DNA of 64,000 bases from Halodurantibacterium flavum (GTDB lineage: Bacteria; Pseudomonadota; Alphaproteobacteria; Rhodobacterales; Rhodobacteraceae). A program made the position numbers and the translations under genes. Each line of letters opens with the position of its first letter. The first letter of the stretch is position 1. A model generated the notes under the pieces. That model was not told where the DNA came from. It ran no database searches and was given only the letters and a program-made list of their open reading frames with translations. Below, one piece after another: positions 50,335-59,304 of the stretch. Location: the NCBI RefSeq assembly GCF_042681825.1, contig NZ_JBHUGH010000003.1:62001-126000 (forward strand), read 5' to 3'.

Positions 50335-52170
50335 TTATCCCGGTGCGCCCCGGCCGTGGCCGAGGGCGGATTGCATGGTGCGCACGACGACAAAGGCGTC
50401 GCGCAGGTGGCTGCGCTCGAAATCCGACAGGTCGGACGGCGCCATGTAGTTGTCGGGCTTGCGCCCCGACCGGACCAGCGCCGCCTGGTTCTGCAACCGC
50501 ATCGAGGCGATCAGGTCATAGGCCTCGATCAGGTCGCGGGCGCCCGATATGCTGATGACGCCCGCCTCTTCGGCGGCCAGCAGGCGCGCGCGGGTGTTGA
50601 CCTCGTGCAGCTGCCCCGTCAGCGCATAGACTCGCCCCAGATCGACCACCGGGATCACCCCGTTCAGCTTCATGTCCACATGGTTGCGGAACTCGCCTGA
50701 CCGGATCGTGGCAAAGCCGCGCAAGAGGCCCAGCGGCGGCGTGTGTTTCAGCGAGTTGGCGATCATATGCGCGACAAAGATCGTGTTCTTGGACGCCATC
50801 GCCAGCGTTTCGTCCTGCAGGTCGCGGTAAAGCGCGACCGACCCGCCGATCGGGCGCAGGTCGAACATGACCGAGGCGAGCATCTGCGCCATCGGGTCAG
50901 GCGTTTCCACCCAGCCGCGGAAATAGTCGCGCCAGACCCGCAGGGGCTGGCACCAGCGCGGGGTCGTGGCCATCATCTCGCCGGGGCAATAGTAATAGCC
51001 GCAGGCGTTCAGCCCGTCCGACACGATCCGCGCCAGCCCGCGGAAATAGTCCATGTCCGCCGCCGTCGCCCGGTCGTCGAGGATCAGGCAGTTGTCCTGA
51101 TCCGAAACGCCCGTCTGTTCCTGCCGCCCCTGGCTGCCGCAGGCAAGCCAGAGATAGGGCACCGGTGCCGGCCCCAGTTCCTGTTCCGCCAGTTGCAGCA
51201 GCCGGCGCGTCACCGCATCCGCGATATCCGTAATCAGCCGCGTCACCACCTCATGCGCGTTATTGCCCGCGACCAGTTGCACCAGCAGTTGCGGGATGCG
51301 CGCCGTGACCGCGGCCATCTCCGCCACCCCCTCGGCCGAGGCGAGATCGCGGATCAGCTGCGCCGACGATACCGCCTGAAACCGCGTGAGGTCGGTTTGC
51401 GTCACCATCCCCACCAGCCGCCCGCCCTCGACCACCGGCACATGGCCGATCCGGCGCTCCAGCATGACATGCAGGATGTCGGACCCAAGCGCGCCGGGCG
51501 GCAGGCTGACCGGATCGGCGGTCATCACCTCTGCGACCGGCGTCGCACCCGGCAGCCCCGCCGCCAGCACCCGGTTCGACAGGTCGCGCACCGTCACGAT
51601 CCCGAGAAAGCGCCCGCCCTCGACCACGCCAAGGCTCGACACCCGCGCATCCCGCATGGCGCGTGCGGCGTCAGTGACCGGCGTTTCGGGGGCGCAGGTG
51701 ACCGGATGACGCGCCATCAGGTCCGCCACGCGCAGCGTGGTCAGGTCGGTGCCGCGCGCCTCGGCGCTGCGGGCCCGGTTGAAGAACCGCTCGAAGGACG
51801 GGAACTCGGCGATCAGGCGGCGGAACTCGGCCGCGGGCAGCATCAGAAGCACCGTGTCGTCGGTGGTACGGGCCGTCGTCACCGCGCGCCCGTCGCGCAT
51901 CAGGCCCCGCTCGCCAAAGCTGTTGCGCGGCCCCAAAAGCGACACGAGGCCGCCGTTCCGGTCCACCACCTCGACCGAGCCGCGCTTGACCAGGTAAAGC
52001 CCGTCGAGCATGTCACCCAGGGCATAGATCTCCTGCCCCGGGCCATGGGTCCTGCGGCCGAAGGAACCGGCGACACGCGCCAGTTCGTCCTGCGGCAGGC
52101 TGTCATAGGGATGCACCGTCTCAAGAAACGCAAGGATCGTGGCGGTCTGGTGGTCCGTCGTCGCAGGCAT
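50335..52170 (-). CDS. cNMP-binding/CBS/DUF294 nucleotidyltransferase-like protein
   Basis: A 611-residue cytoplasmic protein; the start at 52170 (MPATTDHQTATIL) has an AGGAC site. Domains in order are: cyclic-nucleotide-binding (about 15-130, with RNSFGERGLMRDGRAVTTART), two CBS motifs (about 145-265), a DUF294 nucleotidyltransferase-like domain with GSQGRQEQTGVSDQDNCLIL (the G-S ... D-x-D pattern), and the DUF294 C-terminal helical domain. Such proteins accompany VC_2705-type symporters. They may sense nucleotide or energy state and control uptake; the enzymatic product is unknown. Confidence 0.9.
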   Translation of the reverse strand: MPATTDHQTATILAFLETVHPYDSLPQDELARVAGSFGRRTHGPGQEIYALGDMLDGLYLVKRGSVEVVDRNGGLVSLLGPRNSFGERGLMRDGRAVTTARTTDDTVLLMLPAAEFRRLIAEFPSFERFFNRARSAEARGTDLTTLRVADLMARHPVTCAPETPVTDAARAMRDARVSSLGVVEGGRFLGIVTVRDLSNRVLAAGLPGATPVAEVMTADPVSLPPGALGSDILHVMLERRIGHVPVVEGGRLVGMVTQTDLTRFQAVSSAQLIRDLASAEGVAEMAAVTARIPQLLVQLVAGNNAHEVVTRLITDIADAVTRRLLQLAEQELGPAPVPYLWLACGSQGRQEQTGVSDQDNCLILDDRATAADMDYFRGLARIVSDGLNACGYYYCPGEMMATTPRWCQPLRVWRDYFRGWVETPDPMAQMLASVMFDLRPIGGSVALYRDLQDETLAMASKNTIFVAHMIANSLKHTPPLGLLRGFATIRSGEFRNHVDMKLNGVIPVVDLGRVYALTGQLHEVNTRARLLAAEEAGVISISGARDLIEAYDLIASMRLQNQAALVRSGRKPDNYMAPSDLSDFERSHLRDAFVVVRTMQSALGHGRGAPG

Positions 52171-52282
52171 CGTCGCGGGTCCTGTGGCGTCCTTGCGGGT
52201 GCCGGTGCGCGCCTTGCGGGCGCGCACCGTTTTGGTTTCGGAATGCGCGCCACCCCGGCGCGCATCCTTCGTTCAGGGTCGC

Positions 52283-54052
52283 TCAGTGATGCGTCGCGGC
52301 ACCGGCCCCGCGCGGGACGCGGATGCTCTCGACCAGTTCCTGCACCTCGACCGGCGGCTCGTCCGTCAGGCTCGACACCAGATAGGCCGCGCCGAAGTTC
52401 AGAAGCGCGCCGATCGTCCCGAAGGACAGGGGCGAGATGCCGAAGAGCCAGTTATCGGCCGTGTTCGGCAGCATGTTGGTGCCCGGGATGAAGAACCAGC
52501 CCAGATAGGTGAAGATGTAGAGCAGCGTCGCCGCAAGCCCCACGACCATCCCCGTGATCGCCCCCGCGCTGTTCACCCGCTTGGAGAAGATCCCCATCAT
52601 CAGCACCGGGAAGAGCGTCGCCGCCGCAAGCCCGAAGGCCAGCGCCACCACCTGCGCCGCAAAGCCCGGCGGGTTGAGACCCAGATAGGTCGCGACGACG
52701 ATGGCACCCGCCATCGAGATCCGCGCCGCCAACAGCTCGCCCCGTTCCGAGATCTGCGGGTTCAGGTAGCTCTTGATCAGGTCGTGGCTGACCGCCGACG
52801 AGATCGCAAGCAAGAGCCCCGCCGCCGTCGACAGCGCCGCAGCCAGACCCCCCGCCGCGATCAGCGCGACCACCCAGCCCGGAAGCTGCGCGATCTCGGG
52901 GTTCGCAAGCACGAGGATGTCGTTGTTGATGGTCAGTTCCGACCCGGCCCAGCCGCGCTCTTCCGCCGTTGCGGCGAAGGTCGCGCTCGCATCGTTGTAA
53001 AGCTGGATGCGGCCGTCATTGTTGCGGTCGGTAAAGACCAGAAGGCCGGTCTGTTCCCAGGTCCGCATCCAGTCGGGACGGGCCTCATACTCGATCGGCT
53101 GTTCCGACGCGCCGTCGGGGTAGATCGTCGTCATGATGTTCAGCCGCGCCATCGCCCCCACGGCCGGGGCCGTCAGGTAAAGCAGCGCGATGAAGACCAG
53201 CGCCCAGCCCGCAGACCAGCGCGCGTCCGACACCTTGGGCACGGTGAAGAAGCGGATGATGACATGCGGCAGACCCGCGGTGCCGATCATCAGCGAGATC
53301 GTGAACAGAACCATGTTCAGCATCGAGCTGTGCAGGCCGGTATAGTCGGTAAAGCCCAGATCGACCAGAACCTGGTCCAGACGCGCCAGAAGCGGCATCC
53401 CCGATTCCGTGTGGGTCGAGAAGAGCCCCAGCGGCGGCAGCGGATTGCCCGTCAGTTGCAGCGAGATGAAGACCGCGGGGATCGTGTAGGCCACGATCAG
53501 CACGCAATACTGCGCCACCTGCGTATAGGTGATGCCCTTCATGCCGCCCAGAACCGCATAGACGAACACAACCGCCGACGCGATGAAGAGACCGGTGGAC
53601 ACGTCCACCTCGAGAAAGCGCGAAAAGGCCACGCCCGCGCCCGTCATCTGCCCGATCACATAGGTGACCGAAATGATGATGAGGCACAGCACCGCCACCA
53701 GACGCGCGGTCTGGCTGTAGAACCGGTCGCCGATGAACTGCGGCACGGTGAACTTGCCGAACTTGCGCAGATAGGGCGCCAGCAACAGCGCAAGCAGCAC
53801 ATAGCCGCCCGTCCAGCCCATCAGGTAGCTGGAGTTCACATAGCCCGCAAAGGCCACGAGACCCGCCATCGAGATGAACGAGGCCGCCGACATCCAGTCT
53901 GCCGCCGTGGCCATCCCGTTCAGAACCGGGTGCACGCCCTGGTTCGCGGCATAGAATTCCGCGGTCGAACCCGCCCGGGCCCAGATCGCGATGCCGACGT
54001 AAAGCGCGAAGGACGCGCCCACGACCAGCAGGTTGAGGGTATACTGATCCAT
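52283..54052 (-). CDS. Sodium:solute symporter, VC_2705 subfamily (acetate-type)
   Basis: A 589-residue SSS-family transporter with about 13 helices. It opens MDQYTLNLLVVGASFALY and includes ATAADWMSAASFISMAGL, GKFTVPQFIGDRF and GGLAAALSTAAGLLLAISSA. A ~100-residue extracytoplasmic insertion (about 315-380), typical of the subfamily, holds DRNNDGRIQLYND, an EF-hand-like loop. Position with DUF4212, DUF294 and acs supports uptake of acetate or another short carboxylate, as for ActP. The DUF4212 partner is 10 nt upstream. Confidence 0.9.
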   Translation of the reverse strand: MDQYTLNLLVVGASFALYVGIAIWARAGSTAEFYAANQGVHPVLNGMATAADWMSAASFISMAGLVAFAGYVNSSYLMGWTGGYVLLALLLAPYLRKFGKFTVPQFIGDRFYSQTARLVAVLCLIIISVTYVIGQMTGAGVAFSRFLEVDVSTGLFIASAVVFVYAVLGGMKGITYTQVAQYCVLIVAYTIPAVFISLQLTGNPLPPLGLFSTHTESGMPLLARLDQVLVDLGFTDYTGLHSSMLNMVLFTISLMIGTAGLPHVIIRFFTVPKVSDARWSAGWALVFIALLYLTAPAVGAMARLNIMTTIYPDGASEQPIEYEARPDWMRTWEQTGLLVFTDRNNDGRIQLYNDASATFAATAEERGWAGSELTINNDILVLANPEIAQLPGWVVALIAAGGLAAALSTAAGLLLAISSAVSHDLIKSYLNPQISERGELLAARISMAGAIVVATYLGLNPPGFAAQVVALAFGLAAATLFPVLMMGIFSKRVNSAGAITGMVVGLAATLLYIFTYLGWFFIPGTNMLPNTADNWLFGISPLSFGTIGALLNFGAAYLVSSLTDEPPVEVQELVESIRVPRGAGAATHH

Positions 54053-54062
54053 CGCCGCCCCC

Positions 54063-54323
54063 TTACTGCTCGTCCACGCCGTGTTCGGCGTCGAGTTTGT
54101 TCATGTAGCGCGCATAGTTGAAGATCAGCGCGATGAAGACGAGGATCGAGCCCTGCTGTGCAAACCAGAACCCGAGGTCGGTGCCCCCGATCGGTATGAA
54201 CGACAGAAGCGGCCGCAGCACGATGCCGAAGCCGATCGAGCAAAGCGCCCAGATCACGAGGCTGATAAGAATGATGCGTTTGTTCGCATCCCAATAGGCT
54301 GTGGACTGTGTTCGGTCCGCCAT
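54063..54323 (-). CDS. DUF4212 symporter small subunit
   Basis: An 86-residue protein with two membrane helices (about 18-40 and 53-73): WDANKRIILISLVIWALCS and FWFAQQGSILVFIALIFNYARYMN. This is the small subunit (TIGR03647) paired with VC_2705-type symporters, like YjcH with ActP. A GGGAG site precedes the start at 54323. It probably assists folding or activity of the large subunit. Confidence 0.93.
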   Translation of the reverse strand: MADRTQSTAYWDANKRIILISLVIWALCSIGFGIVLRPLLSFIPIGGTDLGFWFAQQGSILVFIALIFNYARYMNKLDAEHGVDEQ

Positions 54324-54427
54324 TGACGTCACTCCCTGTTTGTCCCTCCGTTCCGCGACCCCGGACGGGGCTGCGGCCTCCCTTGCCCCGCCCCCGCCCG
54401 CCGGTCTGCGGGGGGGGCGGCGCCCTT

Positions 54428-55135
54428 TCAGGCCGATACGCGGCTTACGATGTCAGCAAGGTCCGCGCCGATCTCGTCGATGGTTCCCATCGCGTCGATC
54501 CGCTGCAACACCCCCCTGCCTTCGTAATACGCGATCAGCGGGGCCGTCTGCGCGTGGTAGGCGGCAAGCCGCGCCCCCGCCGTTTCGGCCGTGTCGTCGG
54601 CGCGGCGCCTGAACGCCGTGCCGCCGCATCTGTCGCAGACCCCGGCACGGGCCGGGACCTTGAAACTGTCGTGATACCCCTCGCCGCAACCGGCGCAGGT
54701 ATAGCGGCCGGCGACGCGGGCAATCATCGCCTCATCGTCCACCACCAGCGCGATCGCCGCCGTTACCTCCTGCCCCGCCTCGCACAAAAGATCGTCGAGC
54801 GCGGCCGCCTGCACATCGGTGCGCGGGAAACCGTCAAGGATCACGCCGCGCGCCACATCGGGCGCGGCCATCCGGTCGCGCAGGATGGCAAGGACGATCT
54901 CGTCGGACACGAGGCCGCCCGCCTCCATCACCGCCTTGGCGGCGCGGCCCGCCTCGGTGCCTTGGGCCACCGCCGCGCGCAACAGATCGCCGGTCGAAAG
55001 CTGCACCAGCCCGAAACGTTCCTCCAGCATCCGGGCCTGCGTGCCCTTGCCGGCCCCGGGCGGGCCCAGCAGGATCAGGACGGCGGGTCTGGTGGCCGGG
55101 CGGGCGGCGACGGTTGCCGTTGTCATGCCGCTCAT
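54428..55135 (-). CDS. adk: Adenylate kinase
   Basis: A 235-residue long-type adenylate kinase with P-loop LGPPGAGKGTQ, STGDLLRAAVAQGTE, LDGFPRTDVQAAALD and a zinc LID with four Cys (TCAGCGEGYH and CDRCGG). Its ATG overlaps the acs stop (ATGA), so the two are made together. Acs turns ATP to AMP and this enzyme recycles AMP to ADP. Rhodobacterales usually have another adk in the ribosomal protein operon; this may be a dedicated second copy. Confidence 0.93.
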   Translation of the reverse strand: MSGMTTATVAARPATRPAVLILLGPPGAGKGTQARMLEERFGLVQLSTGDLLRAAVAQGTEAGRAAKAVMEAGGLVSDEIVLAILRDRMAAPDVARGVILDGFPRTDVQAAALDDLLCEAGQEVTAAIALVVDDEAMIARVAGRYTCAGCGEGYHDSFKVPARAGVCDRCGGTAFRRRADDTAETAGARLAAYHAQTAPLIAYYEGRGVLQRIDAMGTIDEIGADLADIVSRVSA

Positions 55136-57102
55136 GCCCGGTTCATGCGGTTTTCGATCAGGTCATCGACCACCGACGGATCGGCCAGCGTCGAGGTATC
55201 GCCAAGCGCGCCATAGTCGTTCTCGGCGATCTTGCGCAGGATGCGGCGCATGATCTTGCCCGACCGGGTCTTGGGCAGGCCCGGCGCCCACTGGATCAGG
55301 TCCGGCTTGGCGATGGGGCCGATCTCGGTCCGGACCCAGGCCTCCAGCTCCTTGCGGAGCGCCTCGGTCGCCTCGACACCGTTCATCAGCGTGACATAGG
55401 CATAGATGCCCTGCCCCTTGATGTCATGGGGATAGCCGACGACCGCGGCCTCGGCCACCTGCGGATGCGCGACCAGCGCGGACTCGATCTCGGCGGTGCC
55501 CATCCGGTGCCCCGAGACGTTGAGCACGTCATCGACCCGGCCGGTGATCCAGTAATAGCCGTCCGCATCGCGGCGGCAGCCGTCGCCGGTAAAGTAGTAG
55601 CCCTTGTATTGCTGGAAATACGTCTCCTCGAACCGGCCATGATCGCCCCAGACCGTGCGCATCTGGCCGGGCCAGCTGTCGCCGATGCAAAGAACGCCCT
55701 CGGCCTCGGTCGCCTCGATCACCTTGCCGCTTTCGGGTTCCAGCACGACGGGGCGCACGCCAAAGAAAGGCTTGGTCGCGGACCCCGGCTTGGTCGGGAT
55801 CGCGCCGGGCAGGGGCGTGATCAGATGGCCGCCGGTTTCCGTCTGCCACCAGGTGTCCACGATGGGGCAACGCCCCTTGCCCACCACCTCGTTATACCAG
55901 TTCCAGGCCTCGGGGTTGATCGGCTCGCCGACCGTGCCGAGCAGGCGCAGGCTCGACAGGTCGTGCTTTTCGACAAAGCCGTTGCCCTGCCCCATCAGCG
56001 CCCGGATCGCGGTCGGCGCGGTGTAGAACTGCGTCACCTTGTGCTTTTCGCAGACCGCCCAGAACCGGCCCGCATCGGGCCATGTCGGCACGCCCTCGAA
56101 CATCAGCGTGGTGGCGCCGTTCGCCAGCGGCCCATAGACGATATAGCTGTGGCCGGTGACCCAGCCCACATCGGCCGTGCACCAGAAGATGTCGCCGTCG
56201 TGATAATCGAAGGTGTATTGATGCGTCATCGCCGCATAGGCGAGATACCCGCCCGAACTGTGCACGACGCCCTTGGGCTTGCCGGTCGAACCCGAGGTGT
56301 AAAGGATGAACAGCGGGTCCTCTGCACCCACCTCCTCGGCCGGGCAGTCGGGGGCGGCGTGATCCATCAGCGCCAGCACATCGACATCGCGCCCCTCGAC
56401 CCAGGTGGTCTGGTCGCCCGTATGCTTGACGACAAGGCAGCGCACCCGGTCCGAACAATGCAGAAGCGCCGCATCGGCATTGGCCTTGAGCGCGGTGCGC
56501 CGCCCCCCCCGGGGCGCGGTATCGGCGGTGATCACCACCTTGGCGCCGCAATCGTTGATCCGGTTCGCGAGCGCGTCGGGCGAAAAGCCGGCAAAGACGA
56601 TGGAATGGATCGCCCCGATCCGGGCGCAGGCCAGCATCGCATAGGCCGCCTCGGGAATCATCGGCAGGTAGATCACCACGCGGTCGCCCTTGGTCACGCC
56701 CTGGCTGCGCAGCACGTTCGCCATGCGGCAGACCTTTTCGTGCAGCTCGGCATAGGTGATGTGGCGCGCCGGGGCATTTGGGTCGTCAGGCTCGAAGATG
56801 ATCGCCGTCTGGTTGCCGCGCGTCTCAAGATGCCGGTCCACGCAGTTCTGCGCGACGTTCAGCGTGCCGTCCTCGAACCACTTGATGCTGACCTGCCCGA
56901 AGGTGAAATCGGCATTGCGGACTTTGGAGAACGGCTTGATCCAGTCAAGCCTGCGCCCATGCTCGGCCCAGAAGGCGTCCGGATCCTCGACCGATGCGCG
57001 GTACATCTCTTCATAGCGCGCGGCGTCGATATGGGCGTTCTTGATGAATTCCTGTGGCGCCGTATGCAGCGCGGCCGCCGCGGACTGAACCTCTGCGTTC
57101 AT
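55132..57102 (-). CDS. acs: Acetyl-CoA synthetase
   Basis: A 656-residue AMP-forming ligase; the start at 57102 (MNAEVQSAAAALHT) has GGAGGAGAGG upstream. Motifs: ILYTSGSTGKPKGVVHSSGG (P-loop A3), WWQTETGGH (A5), YYFTGDGCRRDADGYYWITG (A8 hinge) and PKTRSGKIMRR with Lys616, the lysine acetylated in regulated homologues. It activates acetate to acetyl-CoA. It is the first gene of a minus-strand operon that continues through adk, the symporter and the signalling genes. Confidence 0.97.
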   Translation of the reverse strand: MNAEVQSAAAALHTAPQEFIKNAHIDAARYEEMYRASVEDPDAFWAEHGRRLDWIKPFSKVRNADFTFGQVSIKWFEDGTLNVAQNCVDRHLETRGNQTAIIFEPDDPNAPARHITYAELHEKVCRMANVLRSQGVTKGDRVVIYLPMIPEAAYAMLACARIGAIHSIVFAGFSPDALANRINDCGAKVVITADTAPRGGRRTALKANADAALLHCSDRVRCLVVKHTGDQTTWVEGRDVDVLALMDHAAPDCPAEEVGAEDPLFILYTSGSTGKPKGVVHSSGGYLAYAAMTHQYTFDYHDGDIFWCTADVGWVTGHSYIVYGPLANGATTLMFEGVPTWPDAGRFWAVCEKHKVTQFYTAPTAIRALMGQGNGFVEKHDLSSLRLLGTVGEPINPEAWNWYNEVVGKGRCPIVDTWWQTETGGHLITPLPGAIPTKPGSATKPFFGVRPVVLEPESGKVIEATEAEGVLCIGDSWPGQMRTVWGDHGRFEETYFQQYKGYYFTGDGCRRDADGYYWITGRVDDVLNVSGHRMGTAEIESALVAHPQVAEAAVVGYPHDIKGQGIYAYVTLMNGVEATEALRKELEAWVRTEIGPIAKPDLIQWAPGLPKTRSGKIMRRILRKIAENDYGALGDTSTLADPSVVDDLIENRMNRA

Positions 57103-57197
57103 GACCTCTCCTCCGTGATCGGCGCGACGATCCGGGCCCACCCGATCCGTCACGCGCAGCCGACGATTGCTGCCGGCCCTCCATCCCGAGGGTCACT

Positions 57198-57297
57198 GTA
57201 ACGCATCCGTCAAAAAATGCGTAACTCTTTTTGAAGATGCGGTTTTTCTGTAAATTTATTCACGCAAAGAGGTCGATGTATTGTAAATTATTGACCC
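57198..57297 (-). promoter_or_regulatory. Probable acs promoter/operator region
   Basis: Within the 273 bp between the SulP and acs genes, this 100-bp stretch is much more AT-rich than its surroundings. It holds an imperfect inverted repeat (GTAACGCAT at 57198 and ATGCGTAAC at 57217) and two direct repeats of TGTAAATT-ATT-AC (57249 and 57282) 33 bp apart, three helical turns. Spacing suggests a regulator binding on one face. No promoter hexamers fit well enough to name, and the regulator is unknown. Confidence 0.45.
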
Positions 57298-57375
57298 GCG
57301 CCCTACACGAAAGCGTGATAATTGAAGGACTTGGGTGTTTACGCCCACCGGGCCAAGGGCCTGCAGCAGGCGCCG

Positions 57376-59031
57376 TCAGCCGCCCCTTGCCCCTCGCGCC
57401 TCGGCCAGCGCCACATCGACCGAGTCGCGGAATTCCAGATGCACGCCCTCTTCCCCCGCGCCATGCCCCTCCAGCAGATGCCGGATCCCGGGCGCGACGG
57501 CGGTCAGGTAAAGCGTCTGTCCGGGCCGCGACATCCGCCGCGCCAGCATCCGGATTGCCCGCGCGCCGCTGCTGTCGAGCATCGGCACCTCGCTGAAGTC
57601 GACGATAAAGACACGCGGGCGCGCCGCGATCCGGTCCAGCACGCTGCCCGCCGTGGCCGCCGCCCCGAAAAAGAACGGCCCCCGGATACGGTAGACGGCG
57701 ACATCCTCGCCCAGCCCCGCCAGCGCGGGCCCGTCCTCATCGCTCTCGACCCGGGCGACGGTGGACATGCGATGGATGAACAAAAGCCCCGAAAGCGCGA
57801 AGCCCACCACGATCCCCTCGGTCAGGTCGCGGAACACGACCAGCAGGAACGTGACCAGAACCACCGCCGCATCGCCCGAGGAACTGCGCAGAAGGCCCCA
57901 GAACTCCTCTTTCTCGGCCATGTTCCAGGCCACGACCGCCAGAACGCCCGCCAGCGCCGCCAGCGGCACGAACCCCGCCAGCGGCGCCGCGACCAGCATG
58001 AACCCCAGCAGGATAAGCGCGTGCAGCATCCCCGAGACCGGCCCCCGGCTGCCCGCCCGCACATTGGTCGCCGTCCGCGCGATGGTCCCCGTCACGCAGA
58101 ACCCGCCAAAGAGCGCCGAACCCATATTGGCCACCCCCTGCGCCACCAGCTCCATGTTCGACCGGTGCTGCCGCCCGGACATCCCGTCGGCCACCACCGC
58201 CGACAAGAGCGATTCGATGGCCCCCAGCAGCGTGAAGCTGACCGCCCAGGGCAGCGCCGCCAGCAGCGCGGCCCCCCCGATTTCCGGCAAGGCAGGGGCG
58301 GGCAGCACCCGGGGCAGCGCGCCGAACCGCGACCCGATCGTCTCGACCGGCAGACCCAGCGCGGCCGTCGCAACCGCCGCCGCCACCACCGCAAGCAACA
58401 TCCCCGGCCAGCCGGGCCGCAGCCGCTTGACGCCCCAGATCACCAGCACCGTGCCCCCCGCCAGTGCGACCGCCTGCGGGCTGATCGTGGCCCGCGCGGC
58501 CCATAGCGCCTGCAGCTTGGGCCAGATTTCGGCCGGTTCCCCGGCCAGGGTCATGCCCAGCCCCTCGCCGATCTGGCTGGCAAGGATGATGACCGCGATC
58601 CCCGCCGTGAACCCCACCGTGACCGGGTAGGGGATGAACTTGATATAGCTGCCCAGCCGGAACGCCCCCACCGCCACCAGCATCAGCCCGGACAAAAAGG
58701 TGGCGAGGATCAGCCCGGAAATCCCCGTGGCCGCGACACATCCCGCGACCAGCACGATGAACGCCCCCGCCGGCCCGCCGATCTGGAACCGGCTTCCGCC
58801 CAGCGCCGAGACAAGGAACCCGCCCACGATCGCCGTGTAAAGCCCCCGTTCCGGCCCCACCCCGGATGCGATGGCAATGGCCATCGACAAGGGCAGCGCG
58901 ACGATGGCGACGGTCATTCCCACCACGAGATCGGCGCGCAGATCGGCCGCGCCATACCCCTCTCGCAGGACGGTCAGCAGCTTTGGTGTGAATTCCTGCG
59001 ACCGGGGTGGGGAAAGCGGAGCGACGCGCAT
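57376..59031 (-). CDS. SulP-family anion transporter with STAS domain
   Basis: The start is at 59031 (MRVAPLSPPRSQEFTPKLLTV), giving 551 residues; the open frame upstream of it is made of repeat DNA. Membrane domain: RADLVVGMTVAIVALPLSMA, GPAGAFIVLVA, GFTAGIAVIILASQ and NMGSALFGGFCVTGTIARTATN. STAS domain at about 440-540 with VFIVDFSEVPMLDSSGARA. SulP proteins carry sulfate, bicarbonate or dicarboxylates; the substrate is not determined. A 273-bp AT-rich gap separates it from acs. Confidence 0.92.
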   Translation of the reverse strand: MRVAPLSPPRSQEFTPKLLTVLREGYGAADLRADLVVGMTVAIVALPLSMAIAIASGVGPERGLYTAIVGGFLVSALGGSRFQIGGPAGAFIVLVAGCVAATGISGLILATFLSGLMLVAVGAFRLGSYIKFIPYPVTVGFTAGIAVIILASQIGEGLGMTLAGEPAEIWPKLQALWAARATISPQAVALAGGTVLVIWGVKRLRPGWPGMLLAVVAAAVATAALGLPVETIGSRFGALPRVLPAPALPEIGGAALLAALPWAVSFTLLGAIESLLSAVVADGMSGRQHRSNMELVAQGVANMGSALFGGFCVTGTIARTATNVRAGSRGPVSGMLHALILLGFMLVAAPLAGFVPLAALAGVLAVVAWNMAEKEEFWGLLRSSSGDAAVVLVTFLLVVFRDLTEGIVVGFALSGLLFIHRMSTVARVESDEDGPALAGLGEDVAVYRIRGPFFFGAAATAGSVLDRIAARPRVFIVDFSEVPMLDSSGARAIRMLARRMSRPGQTLYLTAVAPGIRHLLEGHGAGEEGVHLEFRDSVDVALAEARGARGG

Positions 59032-59125
59032 GATGACCTGCCATCTGGGTTGGGCACAGCCTGCGCGGGCGCCCTGCCGCGTGTCAATCCTCTGGCGCGG
59101 CTTGCTTTCCGGCGGCGGTCGCGCC

Positions 59126-59245
59126 GCCCCACAGGGGCGCCTAATAAGGAATCCCGGAGGGGCGCAAAGAAAGGAACCCACAGGGGCGCATAAACGGAGT
59201 CCCGGAGGGGCGCGCGAGCAAAGGAGTCCGCAGGGGCACCGGTGA
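59126..59245. repeat. Cluster of five 24-26-bp GC-rich repeats
   Basis: AGGGGCGC (AGGGGCAC in the last unit) recurs at 59133, 59158, 59182, 59206 and 59232. Between copies the sequence is AA-rich, with a recurring AAGGA and CCC/CCG. The units fill the space upstream of the SulP gene. The rest of 59032-59304 holds no supported gene. Confidence 0.8.
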
Positions 59246-59304
59246 CCCAGCACCGCTCCGCCGGATGGGGCGCGCCCCTTTGCGCGCGCCCCTCCCTCTC
59301 CGCG

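Noticed and set aside
55114..57201. A 695-codon plus-strand frame opposite acs
   Set aside because: Shadow of acs; no motif, and acs has all its signatures.
59032..59253. N-terminal extension of the SulP protein
   Set aside because: It is a translation of the GC-rich repeat cluster (Cys/Pro/Arg-rich), not a transporter N-terminus.
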